DNA of 64,000 nt from Sipunculus nudus (Eukaryota; Annelida; Sipuncula; Golfingiida; Sipunculidae): the NCBI GenBank assembly GCA_026874595.1, contig CM049322.1, positions 7,241,900 to 7,305,899 on the forward strand, written 5' to 3'. Shown piece by piece: positions 48,013 through 60,829 of this stretch. Under the pieces are notes generated by a model, which searched no databases, was not told the DNA's origin, and was given only the letters and a program-made list of their open reading frames with translations. Within the stretch, counting starts at the first letter, position 1. Each line of letters begins with the position of its first letter. Both the position numbers and the translations under genes were made by a program.

Positions 48013-48195
48013 ACTATAGGTACGGAAACAGTCTAGGGGTACAAAGCTCCGTTTCCTCCGCTGGCGACTCGGGTTCGAGTCTGGCAAACAGAGGGGGTTG
48101 CAGTGGAACCGTCCAAGGCCGGCAATATTGTGTCCGGTCCTCTGACACGAATGATGTCGGTCTGAGCTAAAAAAGGAATAAAAAACTAAATCAGA
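48013..48195 (+). mobile_element. tRNA-derived SINE or pseudo-tRNA
   Basis: The A-box-like CAGTCTAGGGGTACAAAGCTC begins at 48029. A near-consensus B box, GGTTCGAGTCT, begins at 48072, 43 nt downstream, the tRNA spacing. A GC-rich body of about 100 bp follows and ends in an A-rich GCTAAAAAAGGAATAAAAAAC tail. Acceptor-stem pairing is not convincing, so this is not called as a tRNA gene. The 120-codon minus-strand ORF (47980-48342) spans it and is rejected. Confidence 0.6.
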
Positions 48196-49070
48196 TGTAA
48201 AGAAAAAATGATCAATAAATAAACTTGTATCATATGAATGGTTTAATACAGCTTTCGCACCCTGATATTCTTCAATTTCTTCAAGTTTCAGTTTGTACGG
48301 AAGGATCAAATGAGAAGCAGACCGAAGTGAAGTTCTCAGCACTACCCTCTAATATTTTGACTCCCCTAAAAAATATGATAAACTGATACAAAAATAACTA
48401 AGACCGCAAGTAATTGTGATTCAACCCGACTCTTAGTAACTCAACTAAGCATATCGGAATAATGTTATAACATTACAATTATGTAACTGTGGTTATCGTT
48501 TATTGTTTTTCATCATGCAATTAACATCTTACCGTACATTTTAATGTCTTATTCAAATGAATTTTTTTCATATGACTTGATTCTCTTTCTATCATAAGCA
48601 CTTAGTCATAAGAGATATATAGAATTCATATTTCCGCTATTCTGATTTTGGTAACCCCTATCATTCTGTGGGGTTTAGTCAAATTTTTACCGATTTTATA
48701 CAGCCCTGAAAGAAGAATCAGGCATGAAGATTACAAAAATGTAGCAGGTAATACTATATGCAAATGTCTGATTAAAAGTTATGAGATATGTGAAACATGA
48801 GACTATTTCAAATCGATTCAGTCAATTTTGCAAATAAGTTGACTTATTTAGTCGATTTGTAAAGTGCCTGAATATTTTGGCAAGTGAATCAGGCAATTTG
48901 GTAAGTTGACTGAAATGTTCAGACAATTTAATCGTTTACTAATTCTATTTATTGACTGTGACGTAATTAATACATTAGTGTAATGGTTTGGCTGCCGTCC
49001 CGGGATAGCAGAGTGTCATTGTTTGTGCATGTGGTGTGCATCTAATTAAATAATTTATTAATGTATGTTA
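48196..49070. other. Unassigned interval
   Basis: It contains a stretch (48836-48930) with repeated CAGTCAATTTTGCAAAT / GACTGAAATGTTCAG motifs that resembles 54720-54840. Otherwise nothing recognised. Confidence 0.45.
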
Positions 49071-49074
49071 TGGT

Positions 49075-49345
49075 CCCAGATCGTAGTGGCCCGAAATGAA
49101 GTGGTTCGAGAGCTTTAGATCCTTTGTCCGAGATTGTGGTGGTCCGATCTGAAATGGTCCGAGATTGGTGGCTACGTGGTCGAAGATTGTAGTGGTCCAA
49201 ACTGATTTGGTTCCAGATCGTCGGCCCCGTGGTCGGGGATCGTAATGGCCCTATCTGAAGTGGTCCGAGATCGTCGGTTCCGTGGTCCTGGATCGTGGTG
49301 ATCCGATCTGAAGTTGGCCGATATTGTGTGGGCCGAGGTCGAATA
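49075..49345 (+). repeat. GC-rich minisatellite, 53-bp period
   Basis: The landmark TGAA(G/A)TGG or its variant recurs with its GA at 49098, 49151, 49204, 49257 and 49310, exactly 53 bp apart each time. Each unit contains two related halves (GGTCCGAGATCGT, GGTCCGATCTGAAG). The base composition is far above the local GC level. Confidence 0.92.
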
Positions 49346-50062
49346 GCTCAGAGATCTCCAGCTACCTGCATTATCAGGATATATATTTGTAGCACTTTCA
49401 TTCTGTTATTTCATTTCAGAACACATATGCCGCATTTCCTTGATCAGACGCCAGGCCTTAAATAGTCGCCTGCCTTATTTAGACACCGGGGGAAAAATGT
49501 CTCAGAAAAAATGCCGGCCTTAAACAGACGCCGGTCTTGTTCAGAGGCCGGGTGTCAGAATAGTTTCCGTGTTTGCCGCCATATGTCTTTTCCCATCACT
49601 ATAACTGGTGCATTTACCGGTCAAATTGACCGGAGACTGTTGTACGGATTTCCGTTTGTGTTTTTTATTTATATGTTTTCTTCCTCTATAAATCTCCTTT
49701 TATTACATGCATGCCTGTTTCCTTAAGGGACATCAAATTCACAATTCTTCCATTATAATGAAAGCCGATCACCGATCCTACTGAACGTTAAATAAATACA
49801 TCAGCAGTGAGAAGGCTAACAATGTCACTGATGTCAAGCTATGTAAAAATATTACCGCTTGACATAAGCGGTACAACTCGGCACCGTGGGGTCTACCTCA
49901 CGGATGGTTGAAAATAACTATTCAAATAGGTCTGGGCATAAATTTCATGTGTAGCATTAAGACACCAAATGATGGTGTCAGGCGGTACAATTTATATCTA
50001 CTATCAAACCCAATTACCCTCCTTTCTTTTTTGAAGCGTTATGAGTGCTTCTAAAATGTGTC
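49346..50062. other. Left flank of duplication copy 2
   Basis: Sequence up to the first base matching copy 1. It includes GC-richer DNA at 49440-49640. No gene was recognised (ORF 49511-49726 is featureless). The equivalent flank of copy 1 lies outside the window. Confidence 0.5.
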
Positions 50063-51804
50063 TTAAAGCATGCTTCTGAGATAATCTTAAAAGTTATATT
50101 TAGTATTTGCTTCTGTCGAAAACTTTTCATTTAGTGAGTATTCCGGGTAGTAAATGTCATATACAAGTATATACCACGTCGAAAACGCATGATTACGCTG
50201 TTTCAAGCTGAAATAGTTAAACGTCGAGAGGAAAGTGTAAAGGAAACGAGTGACGCAATGCCATGTTACGTACCAAACCCCGTACTCGATGGAACTTAAT
50301 GGAAGAGCCATCCCGTGTTCAGTATCTCACATGTCGGAAATGAATGAATACGCTGTATCATGCTGACTCAGTTAAAAGACGGGAGGAAAGTGTCATTGGA
50401 ATGAATCACGCTGTGCAGTTAAAAGTGCTACCCCTACCCCCTCCTGTATTTCGATGGAACCAATGTAACGAGTTGTACGTGGTGAACAGTTAATGGACGA
50501 GCCACCCCGTGTTCAGAGGGAAACAATGTTACCAACTGCACGCGGTACAAAGTATAAGGAACAGCCCCTTGAAACACCGGGGTACCTTGTTTTGGGAAGC
50601 CTTCGCGGAAAGATTTTTTTTTGACAACTGCAAAATCTCCCGCTGTGATTCATCTTGTTTTATTATGGTGCTTGATTTGCTTAACTTTTTGCGCGTCCCT
50701 TATCCCTATGGCTTCTACGGATAATTCGTAAACACAAAGCAATGATTCCAGTTGTGCACCAAAGTTCTTTTTTTTGTCCGAAAAGACCGATAATGTATTT
50801 TTTAAATAAGCGCAGGCCTTAAAAAGAAGTCGGCCTTATAAAGACGCATGGTAAAAGCAGGGTCTGGAAAAAAACGAAAGCCCGGACGTCTAATCAAGGA
50901 AATACGGTATACATTCTAAAGTTACAAGAATAGGATTCTTAAATATTACATCCTTTGTATTCATGATCAGTTTAGGGTACACATTAACAGGGAATTGGTA
51001 TTATCCGTTGATGGTCGACACAGATGTACTGTTTGACGGATGAAATGCAAAGTAAGGTATTCACCTACTCCCATAACCGCGAACAGCTAATACTGGGTCC
51101 CAGATGCAACAGATTGTAAATAATATATGTCATGACAGTTCACGCATAAGCACTGGTAAAAGTGTTAGTTGGTCAGAGATGTGTCTAGTACAAGCAGCGG
51201 CCAGTGTTCAGAAGTAAGGCATATCTTTTGATTTATATATCGAGGGGATATTTGATTTGAGGATGATGACGTGATTTGTGTGACCCTCTATCATTATGAA
51301 TTTATATATGCACACTAACTCTTGTGTCACTCTATGTTTTATGCCATTGGTTATTGCTATCTTATTAAGATATCGATCTTAGGGAAATCGTTTAAGCGTG
51401 GCTATTGGCGCGTCACGCAAGTGCTTTTTACCCTTACAATACGCTCGCAGTGGTTATACTGAGCAAAGAATAGCTATAGCCTCAGAGGTTATTCTTTCTT
51501 AGGATTACCTAGAATTACCTAACTTTCCTTTGGATTACGTGGATATTGTAACATTATCTTCCTTGGACGTGTTGCCTAGGCGGAACTGCGTAAGTACGAA
51601 CTTTGAATATACATTTACGTACTTTGAACATAATTATAAATGTGAAAACAGAAATGTGGTTATCTTTGGACATGAATAAATGCAGTAAATACTATTTCAA
51701 GGCATCAAACGGTATGTTAGAATAAACGTGTTAGAAATATTCAACCCCTCAGCCGTTAGTTTCCTCCTCGCCCAGGTGTTCCTTGTAACAATATACGAAT
51801 GGGA

Positions 51805-51807
<3 letters not shown>

Positions 51808-51881
<74 letters not shown>
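51808..51881. repeat. (TA)n microsatellite
   Basis: Perfect TA run of about 74 bp, against 55 bp at the paired locus 1756-1810. Confidence 0.97.
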
Positions 51882-51882
<1 letters not shown>

Positions 51883-52098
51883 CTATCGTTTGCTATTCTT
51901 GTTATTGGACGTCTCTATTTATTTTAGAAAATGATGAACGTACTTTTAATCAATTCATATATTTAACGACAAAACGAATATATGCTTGATCTTATTTAAC
52001 CATGTGCTACAGCAGAATTCCATTTTAATTTTGGACCACGTGACAGGGCAGTATCACACACATCCTCTCATTTTATATACTGGCATTAAATAAGGCTG

Positions 52099-52219
52099 GT
52101 GATAGAGCCGGGCGGCGCCACCAGCCGAGTTAAGATCAAGCCGATACGAGTGGAGTTTATCAACAGGCGCCGCCGATAGTTTGTTAAACCGAGTTGAGCC
52201 GATTCTCTATAGCTCGGTT
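52099..52219 (+). repeat. GC-rich hairpin repeat member 1, duplication copy 2
   Basis: Counterpart of 2034-2150 with the terminal AAACCGAG/CTCGGTTT stem kept. Confidence 0.6.
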
Positions 52220-52262
52220 TAGTTTGAAAGAAAATACAAAATTGTATCTTTTACGATTAAAC

Positions 52263-52520
52263 AGGCTTCTTTGGCTCAGGAGCAGAGCGCAGGAGTCAGA
52301 ACCGGGAGATCTTTAGTTTGCATCTCAGCAGAGATCAGTGAGATTTTTCACTGTCGGCCCTGATGGGATTCCTTGCAAAACGTCGAATTTAATACACAAA
52401 ACCGAGTGCGCCTTTCGGAGGTCCTTTGGTGACATTACCAAGCAATTGAGACAATTACGCACCAAGGCCCACAGGTGCAGTAGTCAGCGGGTCTGGTTAA
52501 CGACAGGATACAAATGTTCA
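52263..52520 (+). mobile_element. SINE member 1, duplication copy 2
   Basis: Counterpart of 2195-2450, with the A box, the degenerate B box and the GTGAGATTTTTCACTGTCGG core intact. Confidence 0.6.
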
Positions 52521-52645
52521 AGTTTTTTTAGACCGGTGTGATTGTTAAATATGAAAATAATAGCTTATGATAAAAACGGGATAAACTATACTCGATATTT
52601 GATCACAAACTTTGTAAAATGTAAAATGAATGCAATATGTTACAC

Positions 52646-52648
<3 letters not shown>

Positions 52649-52679
<31 letters not shown>

Positions 52680-52732
52680 CATATAATTTTAAATTTATAT
52701 ATATATTCATATAATTATATATATATTTAAAT

Positions 52733-52796
<64 letters not shown>
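52649..52796. repeat. Compound TA tract
   Basis: Expanded and interrupted version of 2599-2650. Confidence 0.95.
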
Positions 52797-52798
<2 letters not shown>

Positions 52799-52914
52799 CG
52801 TGTTTAAATTAAACGGGTACTTTGTATCATCGTCAAATAAATAGGCTTTCAGGTCAATTTAAGCCAGCTGACATTTTGCGAGCCGAGTCGAGCCACGAAA
52901 CTCGGCTTACTACT

Positions 52915-53030
52915 GCATGTCCGTTCGCCACGGTCTTCCCATTTAGCCTGCGGAGCACTTCCCGTGAAATATCTCACCACTTCGTTTTAGATTCGACAAA
53001 CGATTTCCCGTCCACTGCCGCCCATTAATT
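52915..53030 (-). mobile_element. Inverted SINE fragment, duplication copy 2
   Basis: Counterpart of 2765-2885. Confidence 0.55.
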
Positions 53031-53843
53031 AATATGATAAGATTATTAAAATGTCCAGATAATATTATATAAGTGAAATTGTCGACAATTCTAATTTACA
53101 AATGCACCATGATTTTGTTTTCATATTGCAATGATATACACAGTGTATTAAAAGTAAAAACACCTATCACAGAGAACGTTTGCACATACTTCAATAATGT
53201 TTTAATTAATAAATAAATACGTATGCAGGATGAACCCCATTTCATGCATGTCAGATTTTTGAGTCAACGCATCCATACAAGTTCTCAAGTCCAATTATTA
53301 CCAGATATTATGTATTGCTCGAAGATGACTTAATGTGATCACCTGAAATAATGCATATATAACCACAGATTAAGCCACTTGAACAACCTTAAGGTTAGAT
53401 CTTTCTGATTAGATAAAATGTAAACTTCTTGTTTTCCGAAAGTATGAACATTTATAGGTTATATAATAATTGAACGCTATTGGATTGGGATGAATTGCTG
53501 TATTGTAGTGACGCCTGAAGTTTAAGTCGGTAGGCGGCGCACAACAGTGTATCGTGCTTTTACAGTAAATACTAGATTTTGATGTAGATGTACGCAAGGG
53601 CCAGTGTCTGAGACTCGGATGTGAAATGTTCCAACTCTAATCATCTCAGGAAAAAGTTAATAGCTATTGTGTGGTGTACCTGTGTGACGTACTGCATGAA
53701 CAGTGTCATGGTTTAGTGCATTTTTTATTTTAGTATGACTGTAGTTTGATAAATCGCTAAATATTGAATGGTGCGTCAGATACAGACGCTACGTGAAATG
53801 ATGCCCTAAAACTCTCTGTCAATACTTTTGCAATGTTCTGGGC

Positions 53844-54005
53844 TATCGGTTCTTTTTTGACATTCGGAAGTCGTTTTGCAGAATAAACTATGTTGTAAAT
53901 ATATAAATATGTAGGTATATACATGTGTATGGGCGCTTATGTGTGTATTCGAGTTGTATGATATATATGATATATATGTGTGTGTGTGTTTGTGTTTTCT
54001 TGTTG

Positions 54006-54061
<56 letters not shown>

Positions 54062-54660
54062 TTATATTTATAGGTTTGATTGTAAATTCAAACATATTCG
54101 TATACAAAAACAGGTACAACAAGGTTTTTTAAAACCAGGAAAAATAGGAAAGGATTATAAAATGTAATGTTCTTTTAAATTGTCCTCGGAGCCATTTAAT
54201 ATTTATTTATTTTACAATTGTTTATTTGTTATCTTTGAAGCTTATACACATCATTATAATGAGTGTTTGCACAACCAAAAATATTTTGCTAGAAAGGAAT
54301 TGAACATGCTCAATCCGATTTATAATCCAGGATTTACCTTGACCGCATTTGAACCCATATATTATACGATAGCCACTTACATTTTTTATTATGGTCATTA
54401 TAACCATGGTCTAATAATTCTGTTGATCTGATGTTCTCATGATTCTGAGCATCTGATTTTCTCATAGTTATGATGATCTTAAATAACGAAATGTACATGG
54501 TTAATCGACTGATACAAGTTCCGTGTATAATCGTCCAAGATGATAAACATGATTAGGGAAATATTTTCTTCATCACATAGATAAAGTTTCTCATACCTAT
54601 TTATAATAGATGTACGCAAGCCCCTACAACGGGCACCTATAAGGATAAACTTCATGACCT

Positions 54661-54711
<51 letters not shown>

Positions 54712-56022
54712 CAGTCTATGTGTTAAATCAGTCAATTTACAAATAGCCTGATTAAGTCCTCACTTTATTAAATGACTGACATTTCAGGCAGTTTACAAAT
54801 TGTCAGTCAGTTTATTTAACACATTGACTGAAATGTTAAAGAATGAAATTCTATTCTTATTAGGTTACACAGATTTGAATGACATTCCATTTTGATATTC
54901 CTTACTCCTACAAATTATTAATAAGTTTTACATCATATTATTGTGTAATTGAATATACTTGATCGAAAGCGTCCATCTGACTTAATTATTGTTCTTGCAG
55001 AAATAATTATACAATCATGTGAGATATAAATATCATATTATATCAAAGGCGCATTTTCCTTTTGCACTTAAGGAGCGGTATAGACAAGGTCACCCCCTTC
55101 CCCTTGCGGGAACATTGTCACAAATTTCTTTCAAAATTTCAGCAATTTTGACCAAATCGGGTGTAAAATAACTAGGAATATTCTCTCTTAAACAAACCAC
55201 AACATATTAAATTGTTTGATCTTTAAAATACTTTTGGCAGCAGATGTCCACTAAGAACCCCCCCCCCCTTTAAAAAATTAATACGCCTCTGATTATTTCA
55301 TACTAACGGTTCAAAATTTATGTTTTAATTCTCGAAATCTTCATGGATCATTTAATGTGTGCTTTAATAATTGGTTTCCATTCACAATGTCCAAATAGTG
55401 GATCATGCTATTAAAACAGTCATAGTGTTAAGTTAGTTTTAAGCTATTTCAAAAAGATTTCACTTTTTATATTCATGGGAACGGTTTTTGTAAATAACTA
55501 GTTTATGGCAAAAGGCCATTCTTTCAAAATTTCAATATTCGTGGGGGTATAGTATGTCCCCTAAAGTCCGCTTCCCCCATCCCATCCCCCACCAAATTGT
55601 GCTTCTGTACTGTCTTATTAAAAGTTGACTAATCAACATTGCAAGCCATCAAAGATTGGTTCAAATTAAAGAATGTGGATGGCAAACACATTAAAAAAAA
55701 CAAATACATTTGGTATAATTGTGATTAAACACTACCCTTTGTAACTCACTATAGCATGTCTCAATCATGCATTTGATATTTCCAAACATGCTCCTGTGGC
55801 TATCCTTCACAATCATTTCACAATGATTAGAGCAACAGTTATACAAGGCAGTCGTACCTGAACTGCCTCTTCTTAACCGATTCTTTGTATTGCAAGATTC
55901 TCTGGGTTCCATTACCAGGGCTGTAAAAGCGCTAATAATTGGAAATAGACCAATGAGAGTATGGTATAGCATTTTGCATCCAGCTTCAAATATTAAACAT
56001 GAGACATCCTCTCTAGATTCGA
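53844..56022. repeat. 2.18-kb block present only in duplication copy 2
   Basis: Copy 1 joins its left and right neighbours directly at about 3560 (TTTTGGGC then AGGTGCTTTG). The block contains compound TG/TA tracts (53960-54062), a CA-TA tract (54659-54709), minisatellite-like units (54417-54490) matching 8740-8815, and C run 55258-55268. No terminal inverted repeats are evident, so it may be an insertion here or a deletion from copy 1. A 150-codon minus-strand ORF (55691-56143) runs across the right junction and has no domain I recognise. Confidence 0.85.
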
Positions 56023-56174
56023 GCAGGTGCTTTGTCTCCGATGCTCGAAAGCTCAAGGACATTGAATGTAAAATTAAGATGTTAACATTTTGGCTGTGGT
56101 ACAATATCTTACTGGTAAATCCACAATTGTTCGCAACGTGCATGTGAGTATTCCTTCCTTTTTATCTGATATGT

Positions 56175-56365
56175 ATGAAGGGGTCGTCTTCTGCGGCTCA
56201 GGGGAAGAGCATAGGACATCGTTGGTCGTGACTTCGAATGTCATCCGATTTGGTGAGATATTTCACAGTCAACCCCAACCGAGGATGAGTGCTCTGCTGG
56301 TTTATGGGATGGCCGTGCCAAATGGCCGTGTTTTGCTTACAAACGATTGGCGTTCGTGCCTATAA
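56175..56365 (+). mobile_element. SINE member 2, duplication copy 2
   Basis: Counterpart of 3725-3910, lying just right of the 2.18-kb block. Confidence 0.65.
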
Positions 56366-57092
56366 AGTAATTACATGTTCTCTAAGTCTCTGTCCCTAAC
56401 ATCGCCCAGGTTTATTATATATCATTCTGTATTCGCTTGTTTAGTGGAGCTTTACTGCACATTTGAAGGGGGAATGATCAGGCGAAGAACTGGTTAAAAT
56501 GATTTTCATGGCGTTCCAGGTTATACGGTAAGTATGTGTGTCCCTAAATGTCTCTCTCATATACACACATTGTTGGATGCATTTTTATGAGTGCCTTATT
56601 AAGTTAGGACCCCTTCGGAATAAAGGTTGTAACCACAGAAGGGGGGCGAGCTATAAAAAACTATAATACAAAGGATATGGGGCAAGCATGAAAATTTATT
56701 AATTTTGCTTCGGCCTATAAAGGGGATATTGCTGTTTTGGGTACAAGCTTTGCAAACAAATAAAAAGTAAAAGTTCACACTAAGATGGACAATCATCTAT
56801 TTATGTGTCGATATTTTTTTCCTACTTATTATTTCAAATTTAAAGAGTCATTCATTGCTCATTAGTATAAACCTACTACCGTTAAGTATATGCATTGTAT
56901 AAAAAAGTAGGTTAGAAAAGACCTTAAACTACCCGCAATGCGAAGAAGAAAAGGATGTTTGTATCAACATAAATAAGTACTATCTACTTTTCATTCTTGT
57001 TTTAACCAAATATAACACTGACGTAATTGAAAATATACCAAACCTTTCATTTGCTTATGTTTAGTTGTGGAACATCTTAATGTTTTACATTC

Positions 57093-57123
<31 letters not shown>

Positions 57124-59602
57124 TATAATACTTTCAACTAATTTCCTAATTTACTGCCGAATAATAGTTATGTACCTTATCCCAGTAACTGTGGCTAAAA
57201 GGAACAAGAACATACAAAGTGCATTAAACGAAATAAGTTGTGTTTTGTGTTGTGTTCGGAAGTGACTCAATGTGTTCACCTGATCAAACAATTGATTTTA
57301 TACATATCAGGGCAGAGGTTAAGTTACTTGATAAAGGTTAGTGATAGGTAGTTCAGATGTTATAAAATATACCCACCCTGTTATCAGCAAGTGAGAACAT
57401 TCATGGATTTCATAATAAATGAAAATGATCGCAATTGGTTTTATGAAACTCCTTTCTTGGTCCTCTCGTATACGGTCGTGTTGCAAGATATATCAGTGCG
57501 AAATTAGTGTGTCAGGGTTTCCACTTTTTATTATTACTGGGTTAACCTTTATGTGAGGGGAAATGTTACAGAATACAATTATAAATCCAAAGCTTTTTTA
57601 TTTCCCAAGCTTATTTAACATTTTACTAGATATTTAGCTTAAGGGGTAATATAATAGTTTATATATAAATGACTAAACGATAAATCTAAGTTTATTGAAG
57701 GAAACACTGGTTTACCTCTTAAAGCAAGGGTTGGTATAAACAGCTTTCTCATTGCATATAATGTGAACCTTAACATTTTAATGCTCATCAGGATACTAAG
57801 GAAATGGTCATAGATCACGATAGACGTTAGCTAATTAACACAAGCAGCGTTGCAACATTCGGTTAGTAGTTTGCCATGATCTTTTCGAGTATATCTTATT
57901 TAAGCCGGCCCCCAATCTACCGCCTTTTAATCATATGCCAACATCACCAGTTTTCTTCCTATCATTGTGGTACTTTCGGTGTTGTCATCTGGAAAGCTAT
58001 TGGTAAAGGTAGTTCTTTATAAGTGACGAAAGAAGACTGAAAAGCTGGCATTGTTAAGGATTTTTTCATTTGATATTTCTATTACCTTAACGATTTGCCG
58101 ATAGTAGCGATTTGTTATAAAACCAAACTCCCATAAAACAGATCGATGTAAGGCCGATTGAGTTTGCATTGTACGTATCAGAGGGTTGACAGATCCCATT
58201 AATATATATAAAACACAGTTAAAACATTTTTTTTCAGAAAAGGGAAAATAAGTGTAAATGAGACATGTAATATTATTTAATTCTTCTTTCAAGCGGCTTA
58301 TAATTAACTTTTTTACAGGTCTTTAATTGTAATATAGACTTATACGCAGTTGTCTGAGAGTATTAACACAACGATAACACATTGTGTTAGGAGTATATGT
58401 GAATAAATGGATGTGTGATTTGGGCACTAGCTATGGGGCGTTCAGAGGTATTGATGAGTTCCCGCAAACATGAAATTTCCTCGTTGACTTGTCAATGATT
58501 TTTTAATAATCAATGGTTTCTCCTTTTTTCTGTTTTCCCTTTATCGAGACCTTAAGCCACGCAACTTTTTCATTTTCTTCCCAAGAGAAACAACGTCTGC
58601 AGTAGACAAAAACCAGTATAGTTTGGCACAACATAGCCAAGAGCAATAATGAATCTGCATTAAGAACACAATGTCACGCTATAAGCGGAAACAAAAGCTA
58701 CATGAGCATAGATCAAAGCATGAATAATTAATGTTTTCGGATATATGCTTTCCTTTCATGCGATCAAGCCACTCTGGGTTGATCATTTGCATAGAGAGCT
58801 TTATATTTGCACCTTGCAATGTATCGGGTTAAATTTCGATGAAATCACTGAAGCACGTCGACATACATATCTAACAAATACAATATGTTTTTGAAAAGAG
58901 AATCGCAAGCCTTTGTGTTTGTTTGAGTTTGGAGGCCATGGATGTCGAGCCTCGAATCAAAAGTACAACGTACACTATATACGATTCCTGACCTGTTTCT
59001 TTTTTTTAATCGTCTACCTTTCAAGTGCAACAGATTATTCTTCACATGTTACCTGTCAAGTCCACCTGGTGTAATATCTTTGTTTATATTTATTTGGCAT
59101 GAGGCGTCTTCAAGAGTGTGTTCATTTGGTGGCGACCACCAAATATAATGAGTTAAAAAATTGACACAAAAAAAAGATATATTATTTTAAATGCTATTAT
59201 ATATAATTAAACAATTATCATTAAGAAATGCCTCAAGCTATATGTTCGAAACAAGTTTGATGAACTGAGCACAATGAAAAACGAAAAAAATATACAACTT
59301 GTCAGCATTTTTCAATTATATTTTTGAACATTAATATGGTGCTCAGTAATGTTTTCCCCAAGCTGTATGCAGTTTGAAAAAGTGTTCATGATGTTCAATT
59401 TTCCTATGCGAAATATAATTTACGGAATATATCTAATATACGAAAGAAACCTTGAATATTGTTCTCCTATTTTCATGAATACCCTTTGAACGGTGGATAA
59501 GACAAACTTAAAGAAAACATGTGAGGATCTTGTGCAATCCTACCTCACCAGCATTTAAAGTAATGAAGCTTGAACTCAAAAAACAAATTCTTATACTTGC
59601 TC

Positions 59603-59870
59603 AATGCTGTTATTCAGTCTTATAATCTAGTTTCAAAGTAACACGTTTGGAATTATGCGACGGAATGGTCAGCAAGTATTCATCGAAGAGTTTTGTAGTT
59701 GCGATACGCACCGTGGTTTAAACGGTGGCAAATTCAACGAAAGTATGACAATTCGAATTGTTTAAACATACATAGTTAAATGTAAATATCCTTGACAGGA
59801 CAATACAAGTATGTGCGAATATTTAATTCAGCTGATTAGACGTTTATTATGGGTGAGAATATTTCACTAA
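59603..59870 (+). pseudogene. Broken counterpart of the 7057-7323 ORF
   Basis: Same frame as the secretory-looking ORF of copy 1, but with in-frame stops at the 9th codon region (TAG), in the GTTTAAACA segment and at CCTTGACAG. Either the frame was never a gene, or it died here after duplication. Confidence 0.25.
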
Positions 59871-60439
59871 GCAAGTCTGGAATTTAGTCGTTCCAAAGTG
59901 GTGATTGCTTTGATGGGTATATATTTCGAAACTTCCCTGTTTAAAGGGCTATATTTTAGATATACATTTACAGATTTTAGATCCTCAAGACCTATTTTTA
60001 GGAGAAGCCAATTCAACATTTCTAAGGGATAAATACTTAACAGTTCATCACATAATATGATAAAATATAGGTTGAAAATGTACAGGTTATATATTGACTC
60101 ATTGTATATGCATGAGTACCAATCCTCCCTCGCGTTGCATGGTTCCCTCCTTCCGCGAGGGCTTTGTATCAAAATACTAACAGAAATGAAATCCACGATA
60201 GTTTTATTAGCAATTCTCATTATTGATCCTATCTATTTATTTCATGTATCAAAATGTAGGAACGTATTGTTTATCAATAAATAGGAGTAACGACAAAACA
60301 AATTACTGCTCGGTAAGAGAGGTTATTCGGTTTTAAACCATTTTGTTAAGTATTTGTACATCTGCAGAGTTCCAGTTCGGTTTCGGACTAAGAGATTTAG
60401 ACTACTATTACACTTCCGTATAAGGACCACATGACGTTA

Positions 60440-60592
60440 ACAGGGCCGGGTGATAACAGCCGGCGCTGCCGCAATATTGCGCCGCCGACAGGCGAGTTAC
60501 AATCAAGCCGAGCCGTGCGGAATATCAGCAAGCTCCGCCAATATATTCATAAAACAAAGTGAGCCGATTCTGTGCAGCTCCGTTTTATATGA
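60440..60592 (+). repeat. GC-rich hairpin repeat member 2, duplication copy 2
   Basis: Counterpart of 7897-8041. Confidence 0.55.
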
Positions 60593-60829
60593 CCATGATG
60601 TTTTCATGATTCTGTTGATCTGTATTATCTGAATTCTGGCGAACTCATGTCCTCGTGATTTGATTATTGTATTTTCTCATGACCTCTGTGGTCTAATGCT
60701 CTATTGATTATGATCATGTGATCTTCTCCTCACGCTAAAATTCTGATGTTCAAAATGGTGATGTTAATCTGGTGTCCCGGCAATCCTGTTCTCGGGATTC
60801 TGTTGATCTGTTTTCTTCATGATTCTGTC

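Larger units (their letters stand above)
50063..60829 (+). repeat. Segmental duplication, copy 2
   Basis: Partner of 1-8281, same orientation. The extra length comes from three blocks absent in copy 1 (53419-53585, 53844-56022, 57594-57717) and longer TA tracts. Right of 60829 the sequence does not continue as 8282 onward but enters the repeat family seen at 20745. Confidence 0.95.

Noticed and set aside
48029-48095. A functional tRNA gene
   Set aside because: The A and B boxes are good but I could not draw paired acceptor and anticodon stems, and the sequence runs on as a SINE-like body with an A-rich tail.
47980-48342. 120-codon minus-strand ORF
   Set aside because: It covers a tRNA-derived SINE read backwards. 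The GC-rich SINE body explains the lack of stops.
53806-54122. Tyr-Ile repeat proteins
   Set aside because: Translations of TA microsatellites.
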